From Rippkaea orientalis PCC 8801 (GTDB taxonomy: Bacteria > Cyanobacteriota > Cyanobacteriia > Cyanobacteriales > Microcystaceae), in NCBI RefSeq assembly GCF_000021805.1, contig NC_011726.1:3132097-3196096 (forward strand): 64,000 bases of DNA, in the 5' to 3' direction. Shown here in pieces: positions 9,143-19,900 of the stretch. A model generated the notes under the pieces. That model was not told the DNA's origin, did no database searches, and saw nothing but the letters and a program-made list of their open reading frames with translations. A program made the position numbers and the translations under genes. How positions within the stretch are numbered: the first letter of the stretch is position 1; each line of letters starts with the position of its first letter.

Positions 9143-12130
9143 ATGAACTTAGAACGAAACGGCTTAGAAATTGCAGTTATTGGAATGTCAGGGCGATTCC
9201 CTGGCAGTGATAATCTAGAAGATTTTTGGCAAAAATTACTCGAAGGAAAAGAGTTGACAACGGTCTTTTCTCAAACAAATGATCAAAAAACTAAAGCAGG
9301 GGCGATCCTAAAAAATGTCGAACAATTTGATGCCCTATTCTTTGGCTTTAATCCCAGAGAAGCCGAAATTTTAGATCCTCAACACCGCCTATTTTTAGAA
9401 TGTGCTTGGGAAACCTTAGAAATAGCAGGGTATGATTCATATAGAGAAAAGCGTCCCATTGGAGTATTTGCAGGGGTGGGATTAAGTACCTACTGGATTA
9501 ATAATATTTATGCCAATACTAAGACCCTAACTATTAAGGATGGCTTACAAACTATTATGGGTCTTGATAAAGATTATGTACCGACTTTAGCATCCTATAA
9601 ATTAAACTTAACAGGTCCAAGTTTAAGCGTAGGAACAGCTTGTTCAAGTTCCTTAGTTGCCGTCCATTTAGCCTGTCAAAGTTTACTATCAGGGGAATGT
9701 GATATGGCTTTAGCCGCAGGGGTTTCGGTGAAAATTCCTCAGAATGAAAACAATCTTTGTCCTGATGAAATTGCCTCTGATGACGGCAAATGTCGCGCTT
9801 TTGACGCAAAAGCCCAAGGGACAACAGGAGGCAATGGGATCGGAGTCGTTCTACTAAAGCGGTTAGAAGAGGCGATCGCCGACCGAGATTGCATCCATGC
9901 AGTGATCAAAGGGTCTGCCATGAATAATGACGGGGCGATGAAGGTGGGTTATACCGCCCCCAGTGAAACAGGACAGATCAAAGTCATTAAAGCTGCCCAA
10001 ATGATAGCTGAAGTCGATCCCGAAACCATCACTTATATTGAAGCCCACGGCATAGGAACCTCTCTCGGCGATCCCATCGAAGTTTCTGCCATGACCACCG
10101 CCTTTCGTAGCAGTACCCAGAAAACGGGTTTTTGTGCGATCGGTTCCGTTAAAACCAATTTAGGACATTTAGATGCGGCTGCCGGAATTACAGGGTTTAT
10201 TAAAACAGTTTTAGCGGTCAAAGAAGGGTTATTACCACCTAGTTTACATTTTGAAACCCCGAACCCCCAAATTGACTTTGAAAATAGTCCTTTTTTTGTT
10301 AATCACCAGTTAACCCCATGGAAACCCCAAAATATGCCACGGCGGGCAGGGGTTAATGCTTTTGGCATTGGAGGAACCAATGTTCATCTAATTTTAGAAG
10401 AAGCCCCTTCCTTAACCCCAAATAGTCCGTCGAGATCCCATCAATTATTATTACTCTCAGCAAAAACCCCCACGGCTTTAGACACAGTAACTCGCAATTT
10501 AGGGAATTATTTAAAGCAGGATCGAGGACTAAATTTAGCTGATGTTGCCTATACCTTACAAGTCGGTCGTAAACAGTTTAACTATCGACGAATGCTAGTT
10601 GTTAAAGATACTGATGATGCTATTTCTCTTCTGAATAATAATAACTCTAACCGAATAATTAGTCAGGAAAGTATTGACAGCGATCGCTCGATCATTTTTA
10701 TGTTTCCTGGGTTAGCATCTGAATTGATTAATAAGGCAAAAGAGTTGTATGAACAGGAAAGCTTTTTTAGGAAAACTTGTGATCATTGTTTTACGTTACT
10801 CAAACCCCTCTTAGGACTTGATTTAGGGAAAATTCTTTATCCCGATCCTCAAGATCAAGACACAGCAAAAAACCAATTAAAACAGCCCACCTTAAGTCAA
10901 GCTGCTGTGTTTATTATTGAGTATACTTTAGCTCAATTATGGATGTCTTGGGGCATTGTACCAGAAGCTATGATCGGTCATGGCATTGGGGAGTATGTTG
11001 CAGCTTGTTTAGCTAATGTATTCAGTCTTGAAGATGCGTTGAAGTTAGTTGTAAAACAGGGACAACTGATAGAAGAACTGACACCAGGGTCAATGTTATC
11101 AGTCAACTTATCCTCTGAAAAAATTCAAACCTTTTTAGATAATACGGTTTCAATTGCTGCTATTAATACTGCTGGATATTGTGTTGTTTCAGGAACCAAA
11201 GAAGCCATTGAAAAACTTGCCAACACCCTAACTCAACAAAAAATTACTTATCATTATCTTTCGCATTCTCAGGGATTTAATTCTCCGATAATGGACTCTA
11301 TTACTGACTCATTTACTACCTTCGTTAAAACCCTTTCCTTAAATCCACCCAAAATCCCCTTTATTTCGACCCTAACTGGCAATTGGATCACGGCAGTAGA
11401 AGCAACAGCCCCGATTTATTGGGGAAGACAATTACGTCAACCTGTACAATTTTATGATGGGATAACTCATTTATTAAACTCCCAAAATTATCTCTTTTTA
11501 GAAGTTGGTATTGGATCACAGTTAACAACTTTTGTTAAAGAAATTAATCCTGATATAGGGGTTTTGTCTTTGCTTGATTATTCCCCAAAGCAGGAATCAG
11601 AAATAGCCTCTATGTTACAAAAATTAGGTCAATTATGGTTAGCAGGTATTGAGATTAATTGGAATAACTTTTATCAAGAAGAAAACCGCGATCGCGTACC
11701 CTTACCTACCTATCCCTTTGAACGTCAAAAATATTGGATTGAACCCCCTCAACTTAATGAATTAATAATCGATCATCACAAGAATACAGCTTATCCTAGA
11801 CCTAATTTAAGCAATTCTTATGTTGCCCCGCGTAACACCACAGAAAGCATAATTGCTGAAATTTGGCAAGAGATTTTAGGATTTGAAAAAGTCGGAATTT
11901 ATGACAATTTTCTGGAACTCGGAGGTCATTCTTTATTAGCAACTCAAGTGACATCTCGACTACAAGATTCTTTACAAATAGACTTATCAATTCAGGATCT
12001 ATTTGAATGTCAAACGATTTCTGATATTGCCAGTTTAGTTGAGAAATTCGCTTCTCACAAATCAAACAATCAAGTGTCAAAAATTAAGTCTATATCCCGT
12101 GATGCTTATCGACTTAGCAATCAAAAATAA
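9143..12130 (+). CDS. Hybrid PKS module: KS-AT(inactive)-carrier protein
   Basis: A 995-residue PKS module after the thiazoline module. The KS (8-430) is complete: Cys167 in GTACSSS, AHGIGTSLGD and NLGHLDAAAG. The AT region (520-800) has the AT fold but lost its catalytic residues. GHSxG reads GHGIGEY with Gly614 in place of the nucleophilic Ser, the active-site His is Asn713 (GFNS instead of xFHS), and the GQGSQ motif is GLASE. This AT should not self-acylate. The carrier protein (900-965) has Ser930 in LGGHSLLATQ, a peptidyl-carrier style motif. A malonyl unit would have to come in trans, for example from the intact AT of the preceding PKS or from FabD, or the module only passes the chain on. 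It ends 48 bp before the next NRPS. No KR, DH or ER is present. Confidence 0.92.
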   Translation: MNLERNGLEIAVIGMSGRFPGSDNLEDFWQKLLEGKELTTVFSQTNDQKTKAGAILKNVEQFDALFFGFNPREAEILDPQHRLFLECAWETLEIAGYDSYREKRPIGVFAGVGLSTYWINNIYANTKTLTIKDGLQTIMGLDKDYVPTLASYKLNLTGPSLSVGTACSSSLVAVHLACQSLLSGECDMALAAGVSVKIPQNENNLCPDEIASDDGKCRAFDAKAQGTTGGNGIGVVLLKRLEEAIADRDCIHAVIKGSAMNNDGAMKVGYTAPSETGQIKVIKAAQMIAEVDPETITYIEAHGIGTSLGDPIEVSAMTTAFRSSTQKTGFCAIGSVKTNLGHLDAAAGITGFIKTVLAVKEGLLPPSLHFETPNPQIDFENSPFFVNHQLTPWKPQNMPRRAGVNAFGIGGTNVHLILEEAPSLTPNSPSRSHQLLLLSAKTPTALDTVTRNLGNYLKQDRGLNLADVAYTLQVGRKQFNYRRMLVVKDTDDAISLLNNNNSNRIISQESIDSDRSIIFMFPGLASELINKAKELYEQESFFRKTCDHCFTLLKPLLGLDLGKILYPDPQDQDTAKNQLKQPTLSQAAVFIIEYTLAQLWMSWGIVPEAMIGHGIGEYVAACLANVFSLEDALKLVVKQGQLIEELTPGSMLSVNLSSEKIQTFLDNTVSIAAINTAGYCVVSGTKEAIEKLANTLTQQKITYHYLSHSQGFNSPIMDSITDSFTTFVKTLSLNPPKIPFISTLTGNWITAVEATAPIYWGRQLRQPVQFYDGITHLLNSQNYLFLEVGIGSQLTTFVKEINPDIGVLSLLDYSPKQESEIASMLQKLGQLWLAGIEINWNNFYQEENRDRVPLPTYPFERQKYWIEPPQLNELIIDHHKNTAYPRPNLSNSYVAPRNTTESIIAEIWQEILGFEKVGIYDNFLELGGHSLLATQVTSRLQDSLQIDLSIQDLFECQTISDIASLVEKFASHKSNNQVSKIKSISRDAYRLSNQK

Positions 12131-12178
12131 ACAAATTCTGTCTATCAATATCCGTAATCTTTTGTTTTTTAGATAATT

Positions 12179-15100
12179 ATGAATACTGAACAAAAATTCA
12201 CTTCAATTAACAGCTACCTCCAAACCTTTAATCCAGAAGACGTTTTTATTTTTCCTACATCTTCTGCCCAAGCAAGACTCTGGTTTTTAGCAGAACTTGA
12301 ACCTGATAGTTCCGTTTATAACGAACAGGTTATTATTGAATTACAAGGACAATTTAATCAAACTGCCTTAGAAAAAAGCTTTAATGAAATTGTCCGTCGT
12401 CATGAAATTTTACGCACCTTTTTTACAACAGATCAAGGTAAACCAGTCCAAGTAATTTTGCCTTACCTATCCCTAGAATTTCCTGTTATTGATCTTAGTC
12501 ATCTCTCATCAAAAGAACAAGAAACGATTATTAAAAAACACACAATCAATGAAGGACAAAAACCCTTTGATTTAACACAGATTCCCCTCATTAGAATTAT
12601 CGTCTTAAAATTACATCCTCAAAAACATCTATTATTAATTACTCTACATCACATTATTATTGATGGTTGGTCAGGTGGCGTATTAATGAAAGAATTAGGG
12701 CTATTATATGAAGCTTTTTGCCATAAGAAATCCTCTCCTCTCCCTCCATTATCTATTCAATATGCTGATTTTACTATCTGGCAAAATGACTATTTACAAA
12801 GCGAAAAACTGAAACAACAACTCAGTTATTGGCAAGAAAAATTAACAAGTATTCCACCCTTATTAGAACTGCCAACTGATTATCATCGTCCTCCCATGCA
12901 AACTTTCAAAGGTCAATGTCAAACCTTTGAATTAACACCCGAATTAAGCTATCAATTAAAACAATTAAGTCAGAAAAATGGGTCAACCCTATTTATGACC
13001 TTACTAGCAGCTTGGACAATTTTACTGTCACGTTATAGTCGTCAACAAGATATTGTCATTGGATCTCCTATCGCTAATCGTAACCGAGTAGAAATAGAAC
13101 CATTAATCGGTTTTTTTGCTAACACCTTAGTGTTAAGAACAAACTTATCAGGAAACCCCGCTTTTAGCGAATTACTCAACCAAGTCAGACAAGTATGTTT
13201 AGAAGCTTATACACATCAAGATATTCCTTTTGAGAAATTAGTTGAAGCCTTACAACCCGAAAGAAATTTAAGTCAAACCCCTTTATTTCAAGTCATGTTT
13301 GTTTTACAAAATGCCAACTATGAAGAACTCAAGTTATCAGATTTTACCTTCAGATTTCTTCCCAAAGAAAATACTATTGCAAAATTTGATTTAACCTTGT
13401 CAATGTTAGAAAGCCAAGAAAAATTAACAGGAGAAATAGAATACAATCAAGATTTATTTAACTGTTCAACTATTGCTAGAATGGCAGAACATTTTTTAGG
13501 ATTGTTAGGAGAAATTGTTAGAAATCCTCAAAAACCTATTACTGAATTGTCTTTCTTAACAGAATCCGAACAAAACCAATTATTAATTCATTGGAATAAT
13601 ACAAAAGTTGAATATTCTAAAACTCAATGTATTCATCAGTTATTTGAAGAACAAGTTATTAGAACTCCTGATGCGATCGCCCTTGAATTTGAAGGAATAA
13701 CTTTAACCTATTTTGAATTAAATCAGAAAGCGAATCAGTTAGGCCATTACTTACAAAAATTAGGAGTAAAACCAGATAGTTTAGTCGGAATTTGTGTCAA
13801 GCGATCGCCAGATATGATCATTGGGGTTTTGGGGATTCTCAAAGCAGGAGGGGCTTATATTCCCATCGATCCAACCTATCCCAAAGAACGGATTGCTTAC
13901 TTATTAGAAGATGCTCAAATTGACCTATTATTAAGTCAAGCAGGGTTATCAACTGAACTACCCCAGAGTCAAACAACAGTTATTAACTTAGATGAAAATT
14001 GGTCAGAAATTGCCTTAGAAAGTTGCAATAATGTTCTGAGTCAAGTCACTCCCCAAAACTTAGTTTATATCATCTATACATCAGGTTCCACAGGAAAACC
14101 CAAAGGGGTAATGATTGAACATCAATCCTTAGTCAATTTCACTAAAACTGCTATTGATATCTATAACATTACGCCAAAAGATAGGGTTTTACAATTTGCT
14201 TCTATTAGTTTTGATGCCGCAGCCGAAGAAATCTATCCTTGCTTAAGTTCTGGGGCAACTTTAGTATTGAGAACTGACGAAATGATTGCCTCAACCGATA
14301 CCTTTTTCCATCAATGTCAAGCCAAACAGTTAACAGTTTTAGACTTACCAACCGCCTATTGGCAACAAATTACAACTGAGTTAGAAAACGCTAATCAAAA
14401 GTTACCTAATACCTTACGTTTAGTAATTATTGGTGGGGAAAGAGCAATTCCCGAAAAAATCGAAACTTGGCACAAAAAAGTTGGAGATTTCCCAAAACTT
14501 TTAAATACTTACGGACCTACTGAATCTACCGTTGTCGCTACTGTTTATCCTTTAATTTCATCGGTTAAAATAAAACAAGAAGTTCCCATCGGAAAGCCAA
14601 TTAATAATGTCACAACTTATATCTTAGATCCTAACTTACAACTGGTTCCAATTGGAGTTCCAGGGGAATTATATTTAGGAGGTATGGGACTAGCAAAAGG
14701 CTATCTTAATCGCCCTAAATTAACCGCAGAAAAATTCATAATTAATCCTTTTAATACTTCAGAAAGATTATATAAAACAGGTGATTTAGTTCGCTATCTT
14801 TCTGATGGCAATATTGAATTTTTAGGCAGAATTGACAATCAAGTCAAAATCCGAGGATTTCGTATCGAATTAGGTGAAATAGAGTCCATTTTAAGCCGTC
14901 ACCCTGAGATTAAAGAAACAGTTGTTATTGTCAGAGAAGATACTCCAGCTCAAAAACGTTTAGTTGCTTATATTACTAGCGATAAAATTGCTTCTCAAAC
15001 TGACAATAATTGGTATGAAACCTTAAAACATTATCTCAAGACAAGCCTACCTGATTATATGATTCCCCAAAGTTTTGTTTTGTTAGAAAACCTTCCGTTA

Positions 15101-16849
15101 ACTGTCAATGGAAAAATCGATTATTCTCGTTTGCCTTGTCCTGATTATTCATTAATCAATTCAGACAAAAATTATATTGCTCCTCGTACCCCTATTGAAG
15201 CTACCTTAGCCCAAATTTGGTCAGATATTTTAAAGCATCAAAACATTAGCATTAACCACAACTTTTTTGATTTAGGGGGAGACTCTATTATCAGTATTCA
15301 AGTGATTGCCCGCGCTAAGCAAGCCGGGATTAAAATCAAACCTAAACAACTCTTTGAATATCAAACTATCGCTGAATTAGCTGCTGTCGCCAAGGTTGAT
15401 CAATCTTCATTAAATGAACAAGAGTTAATAACAGGTTCTGTTCTACTTACTCCTATTCAACACTGGTTTTTTAATCAGAATTTAGTAGAATCTCATCATT
15501 GGAACCAAGGTATTTTATTAGAAGTAGAAGCGGATATAAATATTAACGATTTACAGGAAGCTATTAAACATTTATTAATTTATCATGATGGTTTACGATT
15601 GCGGTTTGAGTTCGTTAATAATCATTGGCAGCAAATTTATAGTCATCCTCAAGATAGCATTCCTTTAGAGATTGTTGATCTTTCAAATGTGTCACCTAAT
15701 CAACAATCTAATCTGATTAAACAAAAAGCCAATGAATGCCAAAGTAGTCTTGATTTAAGTCAAGGTTTAGTATTCAAATCTCTATTTTTTTACTTAGGAA
15801 ATAATCAGCCAAATCGTTTATTAATCATTATCCATCACTTAGTCATAGATGGAGTTTCTTGGCGAATTTTACTTGAGGATTTAGTGACAGTCTACCAACA
15901 ACTGCATCAAGAACAAACAATCCAACTTCCTCCCAAAACGACTTCTTTGCAAAAATGGAGTCAAAAACTTTATGATTATGCCCAATCAGAAAAAATCCAG
16001 AAAGAATTAGATTATTGGCTAACCCTATCACAAATAAAAATCAACTCTATTCCTGTAGATTATCAGGTTAGTTTAACCCAAAATACCGTCGCTTCTACCC
16101 AACAAATAACAGTAGGGTTAAACGCCGAAAAAACTCGCGCCTTACTTCAAGATGTTTCGGCTGTTTACAATACTCAAATTAATGATTTATTATTAACAGC
16201 TTTAGTTCAAAGTTTTGCTGGTTGGACTGGTGACTTTTCTCTTTTAATAGAATTAGAAGGTCATGGACGAGAAGACTTGTTTGACGATGTTGATTTATCC
16301 AGAACAATAGGATGGTTTACCTCAGTTTTTACTGTCTTATTAACCTTACCTCAAAGTCAGGATTTAGGAGACAGATTAAAAAGTGTTAAAGAACAACTAA
16401 GACGCATTCCACAAAAAGGAATTAATTATGGAATTTTACAGTATTTAACAGACAATCAACTTATCAAAAGCCAATTGAACCAAATGCCAAAACCACAAAT
16501 CAGTTTTAACTACTTAGGACAATTTTATCAACAGATCTCTTCACCTCCTTTACTTAATTTAGCGCAAGAACCCATTGGGTTTATGCGGAGTCCTAAAGGA
16601 ATTAATCATCATCTGATTGAGATTAATGCTTGGATTATGTCAGAAAAATTAGAAATTACCTGGAGTTACAGTGAAAATTTGTATTACAAAAACACAATTG
16701 AAAAATTAGCTAAAGGGTATAAAACAGCCCTAGAAAAACTCATTAGTTATTGTCAATCTGCGGAAGCTGGTGGTTATACCCCTTCAGATTTTCCTGAAGC
16801 TAATTTAAGTCAAGAGGAATTAGATCAACTCTTTTTAGAATTTAGTTGA
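12179..16849 (+). CDS. NRPS module C-A(basic residue?)-T-E
   Basis: A 1556-residue NRPS. The condensation domain (20-450) has H157-H158-xxx-D162-G163 and LCL-type flanks. The A domain (470-985) has YIIYTSGSTGKPKG and GFRIELGEIE. The pocket read by eye is D-A-E-D-I-G-T-V-V; the two acidic positions and the G-x-V-V-K ending recall Lys-activating codes, so a cationic amino acid is my guess, with low certainty. The carrier has Ser1036 in DLGGDSIISIQ, the form usually found before epimerases. A full epimerisation domain (1085-1530) follows, with H1219-H1220-xxx-D1224-G1225, ELEGHGRE and IGWFTSVF. The product residue should be D-configured, in agreement with the DCL-like C domain that opens the next protein. 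The pocket and the surrounding A-T-E sequence are near-identical in style to the second module of the next gene. Confidence 0.95.
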   Translation: MNTEQKFTSINSYLQTFNPEDVFIFPTSSAQARLWFLAELEPDSSVYNEQVIIELQGQFNQTALEKSFNEIVRRHEILRTFFTTDQGKPVQVILPYLSLEFPVIDLSHLSSKEQETIIKKHTINEGQKPFDLTQIPLIRIIVLKLHPQKHLLLITLHHIIIDGWSGGVLMKELGLLYEAFCHKKSSPLPPLSIQYADFTIWQNDYLQSEKLKQQLSYWQEKLTSIPPLLELPTDYHRPPMQTFKGQCQTFELTPELSYQLKQLSQKNGSTLFMTLLAAWTILLSRYSRQQDIVIGSPIANRNRVEIEPLIGFFANTLVLRTNLSGNPAFSELLNQVRQVCLEAYTHQDIPFEKLVEALQPERNLSQTPLFQVMFVLQNANYEELKLSDFTFRFLPKENTIAKFDLTLSMLESQEKLTGEIEYNQDLFNCSTIARMAEHFLGLLGEIVRNPQKPITELSFLTESEQNQLLIHWNNTKVEYSKTQCIHQLFEEQVIRTPDAIALEFEGITLTYFELNQKANQLGHYLQKLGVKPDSLVGICVKRSPDMIIGVLGILKAGGAYIPIDPTYPKERIAYLLEDAQIDLLLSQAGLSTELPQSQTTVINLDENWSEIALESCNNVLSQVTPQNLVYIIYTSGSTGKPKGVMIEHQSLVNFTKTAIDIYNITPKDRVLQFASISFDAAAEEIYPCLSSGATLVLRTDEMIASTDTFFHQCQAKQLTVLDLPTAYWQQITTELENANQKLPNTLRLVIIGGERAIPEKIETWHKKVGDFPKLLNTYGPTESTVVATVYPLISSVKIKQEVPIGKPINNVTTYILDPNLQLVPIGVPGELYLGGMGLAKGYLNRPKLTAEKFIINPFNTSERLYKTGDLVRYLSDGNIEFLGRIDNQVKIRGFRIELGEIESILSRHPEIKETVVIVREDTPAQKRLVAYITSDKIASQTDNNWYETLKHYLKTSLPDYMIPQSFVLLENLPLTVNGKIDYSRLPCPDYSLINSDKNYIAPRTPIEATLAQIWSDILKHQNISINHNFFDLGGDSIISIQVIARAKQAGIKIKPKQLFEYQTIAELAAVAKVDQSSLNEQELITGSVLLTPIQHWFFNQNLVESHHWNQGILLEVEADININDLQEAIKHLLIYHDGLRLRFEFVNNHWQQIYSHPQDSIPLEIVDLSNVSPNQQSNLIKQKANECQSSLDLSQGLVFKSLFFYLGNNQPNRLLIIIHHLVIDGVSWRILLEDLVTVYQQLHQEQTIQLPPKTTSLQKWSQKLYDYAQSEKIQKELDYWLTLSQIKINSIPVDYQVSLTQNTVASTQQITVGLNAEKTRALLQDVSAVYNTQINDLLLTALVQSFAGWTGDFSLLIELEGHGREDLFDDVDLSRTIGWFTSVFTVLLTLPQSQDLGDRLKSVKEQLRRIPQKGINYGILQYLTDNQLIKSQLNQMPKPQISFNYLGQFYQQISSPPLLNLAQEPIGFMRSPKGINHHLIEINAWIMSEKLEITWSYSENLYYKNTIEKLAKGYKTALEKLISYCQSAEAGGYTPSDFPEANLSQEELDQLFLEFS

Positions 16850-16905
16850 TATTACTAACAACACAACATCTGTTTCTATCAACCTTTATTTTTTCAACAG
16901 TCATC

Positions 16906-19900
16906 ATGAGTTTTCCTACTAACTTCCAACAAAAAAATATCAATATCGAATCGATTTACCCTCTTTCTCCAATGCAGCAAGGAATGCTGTTTCATGGACT
17001 CTATGAACCAGAGTCAGGAGTTTATTGTGAACAACTACTTATGACTTTTCATGGGCATATTAATCAAGCAATATTCCAAAAAGCTTGGCAAAAAGTTGTT
17101 GATCGTCATGCTATCTTACGAACTTTCTTTGTTTGGCAAAATCGTCAGCAACCTCTCCAAATTGTTCGTAAACAAGTTGATTTACCTTGGCAAAATCTTG
17201 ATTGGAGGACTTATTGTTTAGATGATCAAAAAAATCATCTAAAAACCCTGTTGGCAACTGATAAAAAACAGGGTTTTAAACTTGAGCAGGCCCCCTTGAT
17301 GCGTTGTACCTTAATCCAGGTAGCAGAGAAAACTTATCAATTTATTTGGAGTCATCATCATCTGTTAATTGATGGTTGGTGTGTTCCACTTATTTTACAA
17401 GAAGTTTTCTCATTTTACGACGCATTACAAGAAGGAAAAGAGCTATATTTAACACCACCCACACCTTACCGCAATTATATTAGTTGGTTACAACAACAAG
17501 ATTTAGTAAAAGCCGAAAATTTTTGGCGTAAAAATCTAGAAGGGTTAGAAACACCTACTCCTTTAACTGTCAATAAAAGTGTCAAAAAAGATATTCAAAC
17601 ACCTGCTATCTATGAAGAACAGTCTTTAACATTATCCACAAAAGTTACTAATAATTTACAACAGTTATGTCGCCAATCTCGAATTACCTTAAATACTGTT
17701 TTTCAAGGGGCTTGGGCATTGTTATTACGTCGTTATAGTGGAGAATCTGATATTATTTTTGGTTCCACTGTATCAGGTCGTCCCCCTGAATTACCTGGAG
17801 TAGAATCAATAGTAGGTTTATTTATTAATACCCTCCCAGTTCGGATAAAAATTCCTGAAAACCAGCCTCTTATTCCTTGGCTAAAACAATTAGCAATGGA
17901 ACAAATTATCAGAGAAGACTATAGTTATAGTTCTCTTGTTGATATTCAAGGATGGAGTAATATCCCTCGCAGTGTTCCTCTGTTTGAAAGTATTTTAGTA
18001 TTTGAAAATTATCCCCTTGATAGGTCTTTATTACAAACCATGAGAGGCTTAACAATTGGTGATATTAAACCTATTGAACAAACCAATTATCCCCTAACTA
18101 TTACAGCCATACCTGGGGAATGCTTAGAAATCAAAATTAGTTATAATTTAAGTCATTTTGAGCCAATGACTATCACAAGAATGATGGGACATCTAGAAAC
18201 TTTACTAACAGGAATGGCTCATAATCCATCCCAAATTATTACCCATTTACCTCTATTAACAGAACCCGAAAAACATCAACTGTTAATCAACTGGAATGAT
18301 AATCAAATAGATTATCCTAAAGATCAATGTATTCATCAATTATTTGAGGATCAAGTTATCAAAAATCCAGACGCAGTTGCATTAGTCTTTCAAGGAGAAA
18401 CACTCACCTATCAACAATTAAATAAAAAAGCAAATCAACTTGCTCATTACTTACAACAATTTGACCTGAAAGCAGATAATTTAGTAGGAATTTGCCTAGA
18501 ACGTTCTTTAGAAATAGTTATCGGTATTTTGGGGATTCTTAAAGCCGGATTAGCCTATGTTCCTCTTGATCCTACTTATCCTCAAGAAAGGCTAGATTAT
18601 ATGGTAGTAAATTCTCAATTATCTGCTTTAATTAGCCAAAAAAACTTACTCAAAAAACTGCAAAGTTATTCTATTCCAATTATTTGTTTAGACACTAATA
18701 AAGAGCAAATTATACAGCAAAAACAAGAAAATTTAATTTATCAAACCAACTCACAAAACTTAGCTTATGTTATCTATACATCAGGTTCTACAGGCAAACC
18801 TAAAGGTGTAATGATTGCCCATAAAAACCTTATTAATGCCTATTATGCTTGGGAAACTACTTATCAGTTAACAACTCATTGTAGCAGTCATTTACAAATG
18901 GCTAGTTTTTCCTTTGATGTCTTTTCAGGAGACTTAGTTCGTAGTCTTTGTTCTGGAGGAAAATTAGTGCTATGTCCGAGAGAATTTTTATTAGACCCGC
19001 CGCAACTTTATCAATTAATGCTAGAAGAAAAAATTGACACGGCTGAATTTGTTCCCGCAGTATTAAGAGTGTTGATTGACTATTTAGAAACTCAGGATAA
19101 GACTTTAGACTTTATGAAATTATTGATTGTAGGGTCTGATAGTTGGTATGTCAAAGAACACGAGAAAGTTAAGGGATTTTGTGGCGACCAAACTCGCTTT
19201 ATTAATTCCTATGGGGTCAGCGAAGCGACTATTGATAGTTCTTATTTTGAGGAAACCGAAATTAGGTTAGACAAAGAGGGATTAATGCCTATTGGCCGTC
19301 CTTTTCCTAATACAAAACTCTATATTTTAAATGCACATTTACAATTGGTTCCTATTGGAGTTACTGGGGAACTTTATATTAGTAGTATTGGCTTAGCAAA
19401 AGGCTACTTAAATCGCCCTGATTTAACCCAAGAAAGATTTATTATTAATCCTTTTAATCCTTTAGAAAGATTATACAAAACAGGGGATTTAGCGCGTTAT
19501 CTTTCTGATGGGAACATTGAATTTTTAGGAAGAATTGATAATCAAGTAAAAATTCGAGGTTTTCGCATTGAATTGGCAGAAATTGAGGCAATTTTAACTC
19601 TTCATGAAAGTATCAAACAAGCAGTGGTTATGGTTAAAGAAGAGCAACCTGGAAATAAACACTTAGTTGCTTATATAACCTGTCATCAAGCTACTACTGA
19701 AGCTTCAAATAATCTGACAAAAATTTTGACAAACTATCTTAAAGAAAATTTACCACATTATATGGTTCCTCGTATTTTTGTGGTATTAGAAACTTTTCCT
19801 TTAACTCCCAATGGTAAAATAGACCGACGTGGACTTCCTACCCCTGATTATTCTCACTCCAGTGATACAGAAGATTTTCTGTTACCTAAGACTCCTACTG

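Noticed and set aside
15440-16800. Second condensation domain in the 12179 protein
   Set aside because: The EGHGRE and GWFTSVF motifs and its place after a GGDSI carrier identify an epimerisation domain.
16846-16905. Upstream TTG start for the 3086-residue NRPS
   Set aside because: It would overlap the previous gene by 4 bp and add 20 residues with no counterpart; ATG 16906 begins the usual short lead before YPLSPMQQGM.
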